From Hydractinia symbiolongicarpus (Eukaryota; Cnidaria; Hydrozoa; Anthoathecata; Hydractiniidae), in contig NC_079877.1 of the NCBI RefSeq assembly GCF_029227915.1, positions 16,850,851 to 16,914,850 of the forward strand: DNA of 64,000 nucleotides, read 5' to 3'. The notes beneath the pieces were generated by a model. The model was not told the DNA's origin and ran no database searches. It saw only the letters and a program-made list of their open reading frames with translations. Made by a program: the position numbers and the translations under genes. How positions within the stretch are numbered: the first letter of the stretch is position 1; every line of letters begins with the position of its first letter. Below are positions 23,231 to 33,850 of the stretch, piece after piece.

Positions 23231-26200
23231 AAATAAAACAATATGAAAACTAGCGATGACAAACCTAAAGAAATCGAACACAATATAAATGGAAATACCG
23301 GTGACGTAAAAATTGCAAAGATAGATGTTAAGGTTTCCGAAGAATCACCGGATGCTTTTAAAAACCAGAAAAATGATACATCAATACAAAACGATAAATA
23401 TAAAGAAGAAGACAATGTTGAAGACGCAACACAAGACTCAGAACAATCTGGCGCGCAATCTGGCGCCACAAAACAAAATACAGCTAATGAAAAAGGCGAT
23501 ACAGCAGTCGATACTGCTGACCAGAATACCACAGACTCACATATAATTAAGGCTGAAGAACGCAAAAATAAGAAAAGCATAAAGGAGTCTAAAAACTCAC
23601 AAGGAAAACAAAAGGCTTCAAATAATAATAAAAAAGACGATCGTGGAGAAGTTAGCAGAGCGAAGCAAGAAAATGATGAGCAGGAGTCATCTGGAAAACA
23701 AAATCTTTTAAACGGTGAAATTATGAATAGGACTAAAATTAAGGACGTGCCTCATAGTACACCTAAGAAAGAAAATATCAATATCAGCGATACAAACCTT
23801 AGCAGTAGTAGCGAGAGCGTAAAACTCGAAGGAAAACGAAACACGGCCATGGTGGTACGAACGTATAACGAAACAAAAGACACGCAGGATGGTCAAAGTT
23901 ATAGTGAAGATTTTTCGCTAGATGGAGATTTTCGTTTAAATGTGACGCAGTGTAGATGCATGCCTAAACGTTATGTTCTAGCCATACTTAGTTTTTTTGG
24001 ATTTTTTAATGTTTATTGTTTACGAGTAGATTTGAGCGTCGCCTTGGTAGCGATGACTAATAACCACACGAGAGTGAAAACAGATGGGACTGAATATTGG
24101 GTATGTTGTGAGAGTTTTAATTATTAATTGGAATTGGAAGACGTGTTAATGATCGAGAAAATACCTTGCTCTGTATTTTTATTTCAAGTATTTTTTTTAT
24201 ACTATCAATCAACTTTCGACTTTTCAGGTACCAGCGGAGTTTGAATGGAACAGTCAACTACAAGGTACTTAATTCTTATGTTTTCGTACAATTAAATACC
24301 TGAATAAATGTATAAATGTATAAATCAATAAATAAATGAAAATGCCAGTAAAGAAATAAACGAAGATATGAATGAATAAATGAAAGAACGAATAAATTAG
24401 TAAAAAAAAGAAAAATAAGAAGAGTATAAAAGTAGAGTATAAAAAATGAATGAGTATTTAGATGTTTAAAATATAGTATATTGTATAGAAGATTAAAGAC
24501 AGGGGCAAACCAATCCAACATTTCATCCAACATTTTTTTCCCATGTTGGATGAAATGTTGGATGAAAAAATGCATGTTGGATGAAGCAAAATTTTAGGTT
24601 TGTGGGACTGCTTTTAAAAATAATCGAACATAAAGAGTTCATTCATTCCTGAAAGAACAAACTCGTCAATTCAGACGATGAAAAACTAACCCGTGGAAAA
24701 ACAAGAGAGTGGATAAGGAGGAGGGACCAAAATGGATATTTTAGTAATATCATTAAAGAATCGAAGATCGAGCACAAATTAGGATTTAGGGAAATGTTTC
24801 GGATGGATGTTATTGAAACGCATCAAATTAAAAACATTTCATTCAAAATGTTTTCGAAATTCGCGGGATTTTTATTATATGTTGGATGAAAATACCACCA
24901 AACCAATCCGACATGAAAATTCACGCAAATCAGATAGAGAATTCCTTTGATCTTGCCGAAAATGTTGGATGAAATTTTTGACGGCGATCAAACTTCATCC
25001 AACATCGTCCAACACGATTCTTTTCTTCTTTTCTGAAAATTTCAAAATTTTGAAGTGACTCAAACATTTCATCCAATATCACAAAATTGGATGTTGGATA
25101 GGTGGTTTGCGTCCGCCTTAAGTTAAACAACGTTCTACAACACCTCCATTTAGCCTGGATCATTAAAGACATTCACTTTTTCTTTTTCTTTTTATTTTTA
25201 GGTCACATACTCTCTGCATTTTATTATGGCTATCTGATAACACAAATTCCTGGAGGTTACATAGCTGCAAGATTTGGCGGAAAAACATTATTTGGAATGG
25301 CCATCTTGTTTAGTGCAATTTTCACCTTGTTAACACCCATGGCTTCTAGAAAACACTGGTCCTTGTTGTTTGGGTTGAGGTTTTTGGAAGGACTGTGTGA
25401 GGTGAAAAATTAAAGATAAAGGGTTTATCTTTTGCACATTTTCTTTGACATTTGTTTATCTTACTTAAATTATATTTCTAGGGCTGCATTTATCCTGCGA
25501 TGTATTCAATATGGAGTAGATGGGCACCTCCTGTAGAGAGAGCAAAGCTAGTTACAATACCTCATTCAGGTATAGCTTTTCTAACCTAAGATTTTTTTCG
25601 AATTACCGCAGCTCCATTCCCAGTGCTCTTTGTTTCGTTCTGGTAATCTTCATGAAGAGAACCTAAGAATGATTACGACGCAGTAGCTAGGGACAACTTT
25701 ATCACTATCATAAAATTGAGATTTTAAAGGCTTATTTATTTTTTTTTCTAGGTTCATATTCTGGTTCAGTCGCAGGCACGTTAATAGCTGGTTATCTTTG
25801 TGAACTATGTGGATGGGCATGGGTGTTCTACTTGTTCGGTAAAGGGATACTTTACTCTACATAGGACAAACATGACTTTTTTAAAGTTTAGTTAAAATCA
25901 CTTTTGTACTGCAGACATGCATCCATATTATCAAATGCCCCGTCCTCTGAACACTTTCCGCCCACTTTCTTCTTTGTCTAAACAATCCTATAAGACTACG
26001 AAAGTACATTTATGTTCAAGGGATACAAAACATGGAGGTATAAAGTTTTCATTTCCAGGTTTGTTTGCATTGCTTTGGGTTGTCATATGGCAGATAATGG
26101 TGAGCGATTCTCCTGAAGACGATCGCCATATTTCAGTTCAAGAAAAAAACATGATCGTAGAAAGTTTGAAAGAAGACCAAACCTCTCATTTGGTATGTAA

Positions 26201-28575
26201 TATTAAAAACTAGTCGTTAGTCTGTAGAAAATCTCACGGGGATCGGCCATCGTACATATCTCTATGTCGTGTATCTTGGCCGCCAGGATAATGGATAATG
26301 GAGGTGGTGTTGTGGTTTACACATGTATTTCCAAAATGACAGATTCGGACCCTTTCCCTCTTGCATGTTGAGGTATCCTTTTCCTGCAAGCATGCTAAAC
26401 TTTCCGTTATGTACTTATAGTTTTAATGAAAAATGTTATTTTTTTATTAGGTGAAAGGTCCGCTTCCTTGGTGTCAAATCTTCACTTCCATGCCATTCTT
26501 AGCTATTCTTGTTGCACACACATGCGAAGGTTGGGGCTTTAATATGCTTCAAACTTCGCTACCAAAATATCTTGCAGAAGCGATGGATTTTAGGATTTCA
26601 AAGGTAAGTATTCTTTGCTAAATAACAACTTTTTACTTTGTTACGAAAGCATGCTTTGGGAGCATGTATCTAACAATCCCGATAAAAAAATATCGCCAAG
26701 TTATTGTACCACGTTTTGTGTTGACTCCTTAATTATCCAGCACCGTGATATGCAAACATTTTGACAGACAAGCTACTACAAAAGAGCATATCATTATTTT
26801 TTGACAACAATATAAAAAAGGGACGAATAATTTTTATGTCTTTTTTGCTTGATTAGCCGCCTTTCTACATTAAGCGCCGCTCTGAATAAGTTTCTCTTCC
26901 TTATAACTGTTTGAAAACCATCCATTTTACTTTTTAGTCTGTGGAATACACAGCTATTTTACTTTTTAGTCTGTGGAATATACAACAAACGTACTTTTTA
27001 GTCTGCGGAATGCACAGTTATTTTTCTTTTTAGCTATTATTTCTCAGTGTGCGGAATGCACAGTTATTTTACTTTTTAGCCAGCGGAATACACAACTATT
27101 TTAATTTTTAGCTATTATTTCTCAGTCTGTGGAATGCACAACTATTTTACTTCTCAGGCTGCGGAATGCACAGCTATTTTACTTTTTTAGTCTGTGGAAT
27201 GCAAATCTACATACTTTTTAGTCTGTGGAATACACAGCTATTTTACTTTTTAGTCTGCGGAATACACAGCTATTATGTATCTGGTGATGGGAATGACTGT
27301 GTTTCTAGCTGGTCAACTTTCTGATTGCTTCAGACAGAACACATGGCTGACTGCTACCATGCTTCGGAAGTCTTTCACAATCATAGGTTAAACTATTTAT
27401 ATTTTCATCTTTATTTACAGTATTGTGAAGGGATAAAGGTTTGGTGTAACAGTCCAGCTGTCACCGTTCCACCGCTTATTGACCTCGTAATAAGATGTTC
27501 TCAACTTCGTTTTAGGTTTTTCATTCAACGCTATCACATTTCTTATCTCCGCTCAGATGACTGTTGCCCAGTACGCTGTCATTACTTTAATCATCGGCGC
27601 AGGTATAGAAAGCTTGGCATGGGTCGGCTTTGGAATAAATCATTTAGACATTGCTCCAAGATTTGCTAGTATATTATTTGGAATTACAAACACGTGTGCA
27701 ACCATTCCTGGAATTCTAGCGCCTCTACTGGTAGGGGCCATCACAAGTACAAGGGTAGGCATTGAGTATCAATACTATACGTCAAGTTTTTTTTGTTTGT
27801 TTGTAAGTCTCTACCCAGATGTAGCTACAATCCTAGATAAAATATATTGGACGAAATAGTAAATTTTCGCCATTTTATCAATTTTCGAGAAATTTAAAAT
27901 CGTCAAAAATGCGATTCGACAAATTGCGAATACAAAACAACAAATTGTATTTTTTAAAACAGCAGAAAAAACATTACACTTACGTTATTGCTTTGTTATT
28001 TTTACGTCCTTTTTTGATTAATTTTTAACCGCAAAAATAACTGGAGATAATATTGGCGTGCAATATGTCCATTTATATGTTTTTATTCTGTGGATCAAGT
28101 ATTTAAATGTATTTGAAATGGTGTTATTTCGAAATTGATTTATTTGGTAAAAAAAATATCTATCTAAAAAAACATTAAGAAACGTTTGACTTTTTAGTTA
28201 GGTAAATGTGCTTTTAGAGTTTTCAGTACTAAAACTAAGGTATTCTCTTTCCCAGTTTGGTTTTTTCGTTTAGATTTTTTGTTGGATCATATTTTTTTCG
28301 ATAATTAGGACAAAGTTTTTTGTTCCGTAGTCGGAATCAATACTGCTGTTACGTCTTGTGTTCTCTTAAATAGCCGTACCTCTCAAAATACAGATGGAAT
28401 TCAAAAAATATTTTTTTAGGAAAAGGCTGCCTGGGATGCGGTATTTTACATGTCATCCTTTATGTTCCTTGTGGGTGCAGTCTTTTATGGGTTTTTCGCC
28501 TCTGCGCAAAGACAATCTTGGGCGGATGATAATTACATTACGGATGACGAAGAAGAAAATTTAATAGCAGAATAA
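23231..28575 (+). CDS. SLC17-family (sialin/VGLUT-like) anion transporter with long polar N-terminus
   Basis: Ten coding exons join in phase to 694 residues: ATG at 23243-24100, 24228-24264, 25202-25401, 25482-25569, 25752-25838, 26059-26192, 26451-26603, 27254-27386, 27516-27754 and 28420-28575. An acceptor at 23229-23230 implies an upstream 5'UTR exon. Residues 1-239 are Lys/Glu/Ser/Asn-rich and probably disordered, unusual for a family of about 500-580 residues. From 244 on come the MFS hallmarks: CLRVDLSVALVAM in TM1, YGYLITQIPGGYIAARFGGK, RFLEGLCEG, WAPPVERAKL, SGSVAGTLIAGYL and INHLDIAPRFASILFG. Family members move organic anions (glutamate, aspartate, sialic acid, urate or phosphate). 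The substrate cannot be set here. Intron 2 holds a MITE. Intron 7 ends in an array of duplicated splice acceptors. Confidence 0.92.
24497..25118 (+). mobile_element. Harbinger-type element in SLC17 intron 2
   Basis: Ends AGACAGGGGCAAACCA and (inverted) AGGCGGACGCAAACCA are flanked by TAA on both sides (24494-24496 and 25119-25121). The interior repeats ATGTTGGATGAAATGTTGG in both orientations. At about 24695-24810 the plus strand encodes KTREWIRRRDQNGYFSNI, then LGFREMFRMDV, the conserved N-terminus of PIF/Harbinger transposases. The rest of the transposase is deleted, so it is non-autonomous. Confidence 0.85.
26925..27275 (+). repeat. Ten-copy array of the SLC17 exon 8 splice-acceptor unit
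   Basis: CTGYGGAATRCACA preceded by TTTTTAG or TTCTCAG recurs ten times. Potential exon starts are 26938, 26970, 27002, 27048, 27080, 27126, 27158, 27191, 27222 and the true exon start 27254. Spacing is 31-46 bp, most often 32. Every copy keeps a pyrimidine-rich AG acceptor, so the intron end carries nine decoys of the real site. Confidence 0.9.
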
Positions 28576-28809
28576 CTTGTAACTTTTTGTATGTTAGAAT
28601 GTAAAATGAAGTAGCTTGGAAAATTTAAACAGTATGATTATTATGTATTCTAGCTATATACATATTGGTTATGAAATTGAAATATAAATATATAATAATC
28701 CATATGATTTATTCAATTCGTCCACGATTTATTTAAATCGCTTTCAATTTTTCAGCTAGTCTATAAACTATTTAACTCCTTCATCATATCTAATTTGAAT
28801 GATGCCACA
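28576..28809 (+). other. SLC17 3' flank
   Basis: AT-rich sequence after the TAA, with AATATAAATATATAATAA-like runs near 28679 that could serve for polyadenylation. No canonical AATAAA was picked out with confidence. Confidence 0.35.
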
Positions 28810-29569
28810 ATCCTTTTTCAGTTTAAGCAAGCAGATACAATTCAATAATAGGAATAATGGCAATGACGACAAAGATAACAAGCGTAAAAAGTTTATCTAA
28901 AACCTTGTTATTTTGTTATCGAAGCATTTCGATTTGTACTATTGAGAAGGCCTCGGGACAGCAAGGAAATGTCACATTTATTTGTTTTGTTACAACCTTT
29001 GTATCTTCTATTACCCATTGTCATTCTCTATCCCATTCTCCATTGGATCAGTATTAAAACGAATGTACATTATTTTTCTAATAATGTGTACCTGCTCATC
29101 AATTAGAAACCACGTGACATCGCACGAACAAGACATTTTCCACGTGACTGGCACGTTTCATGACACAATACCTTTGTTGGAAACTAACGCTTTTTGTTTT
29201 GTAGAATTCATCTGCACTAAGATAAAATACAGACTTAACGAAGTGTTTGCTATGTTCTTGTAGACTGTTAATATGTTAAATTTAATAAGGGAAGGTGAGG
29301 TAGATATTTGTGTCACTGGATTTTGTGATCAATTTATCTGTTCTGACATATTTCTCATTGCCAGGGTCTCTGGTCTTGAGGCGTTATCACGAGGCGACCC
29401 TGAGATTTATCGAGGCAAAATGCCCAATTTCGTTATCACGTGAAAAACGTTTAACCATACTTGTTGTAAACACAACATCTGGTGTCCATATAAATTCTGT
29501 ACCAACTGCTGTGTATAAAACACTGTCCATGTCGGATGTACTCGATTTCAACTGTGAATCAGACCATCG
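28810..29569 (-). pseudogene. Decayed second copy of the nicotinic-like channel
   Basis: Three pieces match the intact channel at 15414-19832 in order. First, an exon 4-like segment (29460-29569; RWSDSQL and FIWTPDVV) after a good acceptor. Second, an exon 5-like segment (29092-29216; VTWKMSCSCDVTWF, then IDEQ before a GT). Third, a stretch with NGEW, WVIEDTKVV and loop C FPCCPEAFSIV that runs almost directly into an M4-like VLDKLFTLVIFVVIAIIP. The exon 5 copy has an extra A (frameshift) and a TGA stop. The NGEW part has another stop, and M1-M3 are missing. It is therefore a broken duplicate rather than an expressed subunit. Confidence 0.82.
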
Positions 29570-30114
29570 CTAGAATAAACAATCAATAATTTTTCACACC
29601 TAACCCTTCGGTTTTAGGGGCCGTGTTACTTTGGTGATAGTAAATAATAAATCAGAAAAGAAGTAAAAGCGCTTGTTTTGCTACACATCCTCACGCTGTC
29701 CTCAAGACTTCTTGTTGATATACCAATGTTTACGGAAAAAATGTTTGCAAAACTTTTTTTGCGGACGGTATCATTTCCAGAAATTTGCGGAATTAATTTT
29801 TGCTTCTGCTAAAAATCACTGTTTAGATTTTAGGAATAAAGGTATTTTCAATTAAACAACAATAACTTGGGGTCCTACAGGCTTGGATCCTACAGAAAAC
29901 CCACGTAGCTACGAAAAAATTAAAAATTTTGCGGATGTAATCTTTAAAGATGATTGACTCTTACAATTAGATTAGTTCCGCAAAAAATGGGTTGCAAAAC
30001 CTTTTTTTGCAAGTAATTGTTTCTGCGAGGTGATGGCAATGAACAAGATGTCCTAGTTAGTTCTCTCTTTTTAAGATCTGACCTAAACTATTTAATAGAG
30101 AATGACATCACTTC
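29570..30114. other. Intergenic, no gene recognised
   Basis: Two similar stretches (about 29730-29800 and 29975-30035) share a TTGCAAAAC core followed by TTTTTTTGC and may be remnants of one repeat. No coding signal is seen. Confidence 0.35.
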
Positions 30115-30459
30115 TTATACCTTATCCAGATTTGGTCGATTTAAAGATCGTTTGATATTCATTGCTTCTTCTTTGAGTAGAGGACTATAAATACCAGACG
30201 CTTCACATTTTTTAAACCTGATGGCTTTCTCTGTTGATATTTTGAAACCCTTGAATTGAAAGTCTTCTAACTCTGCTCTGAGCTTTTTCTCATTTTTCAA
30301 AACATTTGCTGCTTGTGTCTTTTCAATATTATGTTTTAGAAATGTCTCTACAACTCATTTTTTTTTATTGTCATCGAATATTTTGATTTTCTCGTCTAAC
30401 GTCAGGTAGCGTTTGTTAAGTTTCCCAGCTTCACGCTTTTTCAAGTTAGCAGGAGCCAT
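30115..30459 (-). pseudogene. pogo/Tigger-type transposase, CENP-B-like DNA-binding part
   Basis: It starts MAPANLKKREAGKLNKRYL, then LTLDEKIKIFDDNKKK, followed by a stop and a second helix block EKTQAANVLKNEKKLR with CEASGIYSPLLKEEAMNIK. This is the tandem helix-turn-helix (psq plus Tc5-type) arrangement of pogo/CENP-B transposases. The DDE domain does not follow, and an internal stop breaks the frame. Confidence 0.75.
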
Positions 30460-30939
30460 GATGATGACGAAGATATTGTTCATTTAAAAAAAATCTTTCT
30501 TAAAAGCATTAAGACATCCGAATCAACCCGTTCGATCGAATCAATATATTCGATTGAATCAACGCGTTTGAACATTTTTTTTATTCGATATTTCAGAGTT
30601 AAGGGCCGTTTCCACTCTGGGAAATTTTTCGTGGACAGGAAAAATTTCCACGGAGTTTTATCTACCGGCATTTCCACAACGGTTCAAACATAAAATTTTA
30701 AAATCCTTGTGCATCGTGATGCACTTGTTATCATTCAACTTGTGGTTTAATAAATTTGAAAATTCTTGACAACACTTGAATATTCTACTTCTGAAATAGG
30801 AGAGTTAGAGCAGGAGCTTGAATTTTCCATATCTCTCTGCCTCCGCTCAGCGCAAGCTTATGCTTCTTCAGGCATTTCCACAACGCGGGAAAATCAGAAA
30901 ACGAAATCGAAAATAAAAATGGCTGGAATAAATAGACGC

Positions 30940-31272
30940 TTTTACTAATTTTGCTGCGAAGAAAATTATCTAGAGCAAGGCAAAGCAAGCGATGTTGGGT
31001 TCGTAAAATATTTTCCGAACGTACTTTCAAAGGTGAATATCATGTGCTCATTCACGAAATGTTCATTGCGCAGGGAGGCAATTAGTCCGTCAGAAAGACT
31101 TTGTTTAACATTCCGCTATCTAGTGACTGGTGATTCTCAAGTATCCATTGCATGTAGTTATCGCGTAAGTCCGACATCAATTACTCGCATAGTTGCAGAA
31201 ACGTGCAAAGCTCTTTGGACGATGTTATTGAGAGAAGGCTACTTGAAATGTCCTACAACGAGTGAAGAGTAA
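30940..31272 (+). pseudogene. HARBI1-like transposase N-terminal remnant
   Basis: A first frame encodes RARQSKRCWVRKIFSERTF and GEYHVLIHEM. After a frameshift, a second encodes ISPSERLCLTFRYLVTGDSQ, SIACSYRVSPTSITRIV and AETCKALW, typical of the region just before the DDE domain in HARBI1-type transposases. Translation then ends. It lies inside the 30602-31943 transposon. Confidence 0.75.
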
Positions 31273-31330
31273 AAAAAATATCCCCAAAAAATATTTTTTA
31301 GTTTTGTATAAACTAAGCAAAAAAGGTAGC

Positions 31331-31503
31331 GGAACTGTATATTCGTACGCACTTTCATACGTAATATATGACATATTTACGCGGCGGAAAAGGAAAAAAG
31401 AATCCTAACCCTAACCCTAGCCCTAAAGCACTTTACGTACGAATAGCGGATGAACATATACATACGCAAAAGTGAGCAAAAGTGCCTACGAATATACACT
31501 ACG
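31331..31503. mobile_element. 173-bp MITE nested in the Harbinger element, with telomere-like core
   Basis: Inverted ends GTATATTCGTACGCACTT and GTATATTCGTAGGCACTT are bounded by a 9-bp direct repeat AAAGGTAGC (31322-31330 and 31504-31512). The middle holds CCTAACCCTAACCCTAGCCC, about three TTAGGG-type units. A 9-bp duplication is usual for Mutator-like elements. Confidence 0.75.
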
Positions 31504-31518
31504 AAAGGTAGCTAGTAG

Positions 31519-31776
31519 CTAAGCTAGCTTACCATTAATGTCTTTCAATCTCTTTGAAATTTCCTCCCAGGACCTTATTATTCTGTCTTTGTCTTTGTAT
31601 TCTGTTGAGTACAATTTCCATATGCACGAGTACTCTGGCATTAGGTTTACTAACCTTTCATGCACAGAGAGTTCTTCACGTTCTTCTTCACAAGTAGATT
31701 TAAGATCTTGCTGCTGTTCTGAGTCATCAGCATTCTCTTGGGCACTTGGAACTAAAGGACTTGCAATGCCAGACAC
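31519..31776 (-). CDS. MADF/Myb-like accessory protein remnant of the Harbinger element
   Basis: An 85-codon frame with a Glu/Gln-rich start contains ERLVNLMPEYSCIWKLY, TEYKDKDRIIRSWEEI and KRLK. The Trp pattern is that of a MADF/SANT domain (LVxxxPxLW, YKxxxxxxxxWxxI). Such proteins bind element ends in Harbinger transposons. It probably continued or was spliced upstream. Expression is doubtful. Confidence 0.6.
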   Translation of the reverse strand: MSGIASPLVPSAQENADDSEQQQDLKSTCEEEREELSVHERLVNLMPEYSCIWKLYSTEYKDKDRIIRSWEEISKRLKDINGKLA

Positions 31777-32544
31777 AATGCCAGGAAGTAATGCCAGAAA
31801 AGCGTTGTTGAAAACAAGATACAGGTGATGAAAGGGGAGAAGCCTCTATTTTGATAAACTATAATAAACTATAATAAACGATAAATGTGCAATTCGAAAA
31901 TTTTTCTTTTCTGAGGAAAATTTTCCTGAGTGGAAACAGGCCTTTAGCATTCGAAGGATTTTTTTGAAAAAAAATTTATCATTTATTCATTCATTCATTC
32001 TAAAATCTTAGTTCATTGTAAAAATCTTTTGGTAGAGGATATCATGTCTACATTAACATCTGGAGCCCCTTTTTGGAGAAATTGTTACAATGTAGGCATG
32101 AGCCATCTAACAAGGAAATGCAATAGCAATAATAAGAACTGATTCTTTACAAAACGAAAACATGCCACAAAATATATCAAAAATATGTTTCATGCTCTTG
32201 AAAGCCCGAACACTTCGATTACAGCCGAGGTTTATGGAAGGCTTTTATAGTGTCCGTTATTTGGGGAGAATGCTGTAGTTAGTTTTTGTTTAAAATCCAC
32301 TATCTGTACTTAATCTTGTTCTCCAGGGCTTACTTGCCTTTTAATAACTAGGCTAGCGCGAGTAAAAAAAGCCCCGGGAACGACATTTATCAAATTTTTT
32401 TGAGCATTTGTTCAAACTGTCGCTAAAGATTGTCGGACCGAAAATTCGGCGGAATTGGCAGATTTGACAAAAACCCGTTAAATTCTTGCTAAATTAAATT
32501 TCACTATATTTTATTTCCACCCAATTTTCTTCCTGCTAAATAAA

Positions 32545-32817
32545 TCTCTTATAATAATACAGAGACTGTGTCTGTTTGTAACAGGCAAAGTGGATATCGT
32601 CATTTTTCTTTGATGTCGCCGAAAAACTTATGTCTAATATGTTAAATTTTCTGACGTTACGGCGCGACGTCAATAATACTACTTTAACGTCAATATCCTA
32701 TATTAAATTAATGAAGCCATTACAGTGCACCTAAAACCTAAAACTAAAATTGAAATAACGCTTCTTTTTCATTTTTATCCTGCCTAAGTGGATTTTTCCA
32801 CGGGCTTTATAAACTAG
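32545..32817 (+). mobile_element. Non-autonomous Helitron (273 bp)
   Basis: It starts TCTCTTATAATAATACAG after an A. It ends with GTGGATTTTTCCAC (hairpin), GGGCTTTATAAA and CTAG before a T. The interior shares ATTAATGAAGCCATTACAG with the copies at 39665 and 46880. Confidence 0.82.
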
Positions 32818-32934
32818 TTAACAATATTGTTACGAGTTGGCGCACTACACAAGAACAACTATCCTTACCTTATAACTGCACCCTTGACGCAAGTATATCA
32901 TTCAGGGGATGTGTTTTGAAACTTTTGAATTTTT

Positions 32935-33850
32935 ATGTGTACTGACCATGCTGTTGTGTTGAAAATACTCCGTTTGTACATTTTTGATCTTAATTGTTCC
33001 ACTCAAGTTCTAAATCCCATTATGTTTGCGGATGATACCAACCTTTTCTATTCTCATGAAGATCTCAAAACACTCTACAGAACTGTAAACAACGAACTTA
33101 TAAAACTAACAGACTGGTTTAAGGCAAATAAATATCTCTAAATGTTAAGAAGACTAGATATATATTATTCCACCGAGTGCATAAAAGGAATAGACTACCA
33201 ACAATATTAACGGAATTAAAAATCGGAGATTTCACAATCTCACGAAAACAAAAACAAAGTTCCTGGGGGTTATACTAGATGAGAATCTTACCTGGCGAAA
33301 ACACATTGAAACTGTAAGTGTAATTGTTCTTTATAAAGCTTGACGCCTCCTAAATAAACATTATCTAATAAATTTATATTTTTCATTCGTACATAGTCAT
33401 ATAAATTACGCAAATATAGTTTGGGGCAATCTAAACTTAAATCGAAATATAAACGTCAAAAACACGCTGTAAGAACTATTCTTTTCCAAGACAAATTTAC
33501 GCATAGCAAACCACTACTGCAGTCTATAAAAGCTTTAAATATTTTCCAGATAAATATTTTTCAGAACGTATGCTTTATGTATAAAATGAAAAACAAATCT
33601 ATACCCCCATAATTTCTAACATGTGTCAAGTAAGAGAAAGTAAATATTCAACCAGGTCATCTGGTCAGTACTATCCACCATACAAAAAAACTAAGGCCAG
33701 TCAGTTTTCAGCTTCATAAAGTGGTCCATATATCTGGAATAGCATACACAAAATTAATAGATTTGTACTTGACAATGAGCGATCCTTTAAATGTTTTCAA
33801 ACCAAAGTAAAAACATTTATATTACACAGAATGAACAATGAAGTCTTATA
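32935..33850 (+). mobile_element. LINE reverse transcriptase remnant
   Basis: Short broken frames on the plus strand encode MFADDTNLFYSHEDL, the RT FADD box, then TDWFKANKYL, a QTKFLGVILDENLTW-like thumb segment out of frame, and RQKHAVRTILFQDKFTHSK. The end of an L2/CR1-like non-LTR retrotransposon is indicated. Many stops and shifts make it inactive. It begins about 120 bp after a Helitron. Confidence 0.75.

Larger units (their letters stand above)
30602..31943. mobile_element. Harbinger-type DNA transposon (decayed, two coding remnants)
   Basis: The left end AGGGCCGTTTCCACTCTGG and the inverted right end AGGCCTGTTTCCACTCAGG sit between TTA duplications (30599-30601 and 31944-31946). Inside are a plus-strand transposase N-terminus and a minus-strand MADF/Myb-like protein, the two-gene layout of Harbinger elements. 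The DDE catalytic part of the transposase is missing, and a smaller MITE is nested at 31331-31503. Confidence 0.85.

Noticed and set aside
23227-23580. 117-codon minus frame opposite SLC17 exon 1
   Set aside because: It is the complement of a highly biased Lys/Glu/Asn-rich exon and has no splice or domain support.
27325-27669. 114-codon plus frame spanning SLC17 intron 8
   Set aside because: It runs out of frame through exon 8, the intron and exon 9. The spliced frame gives the conserved transporter helices.
31402-31428. Chromosome-end or telomere junction
   Set aside because: Only about three TTAGGG-type units, inside a MITE within a transposon. This is not a telomere.
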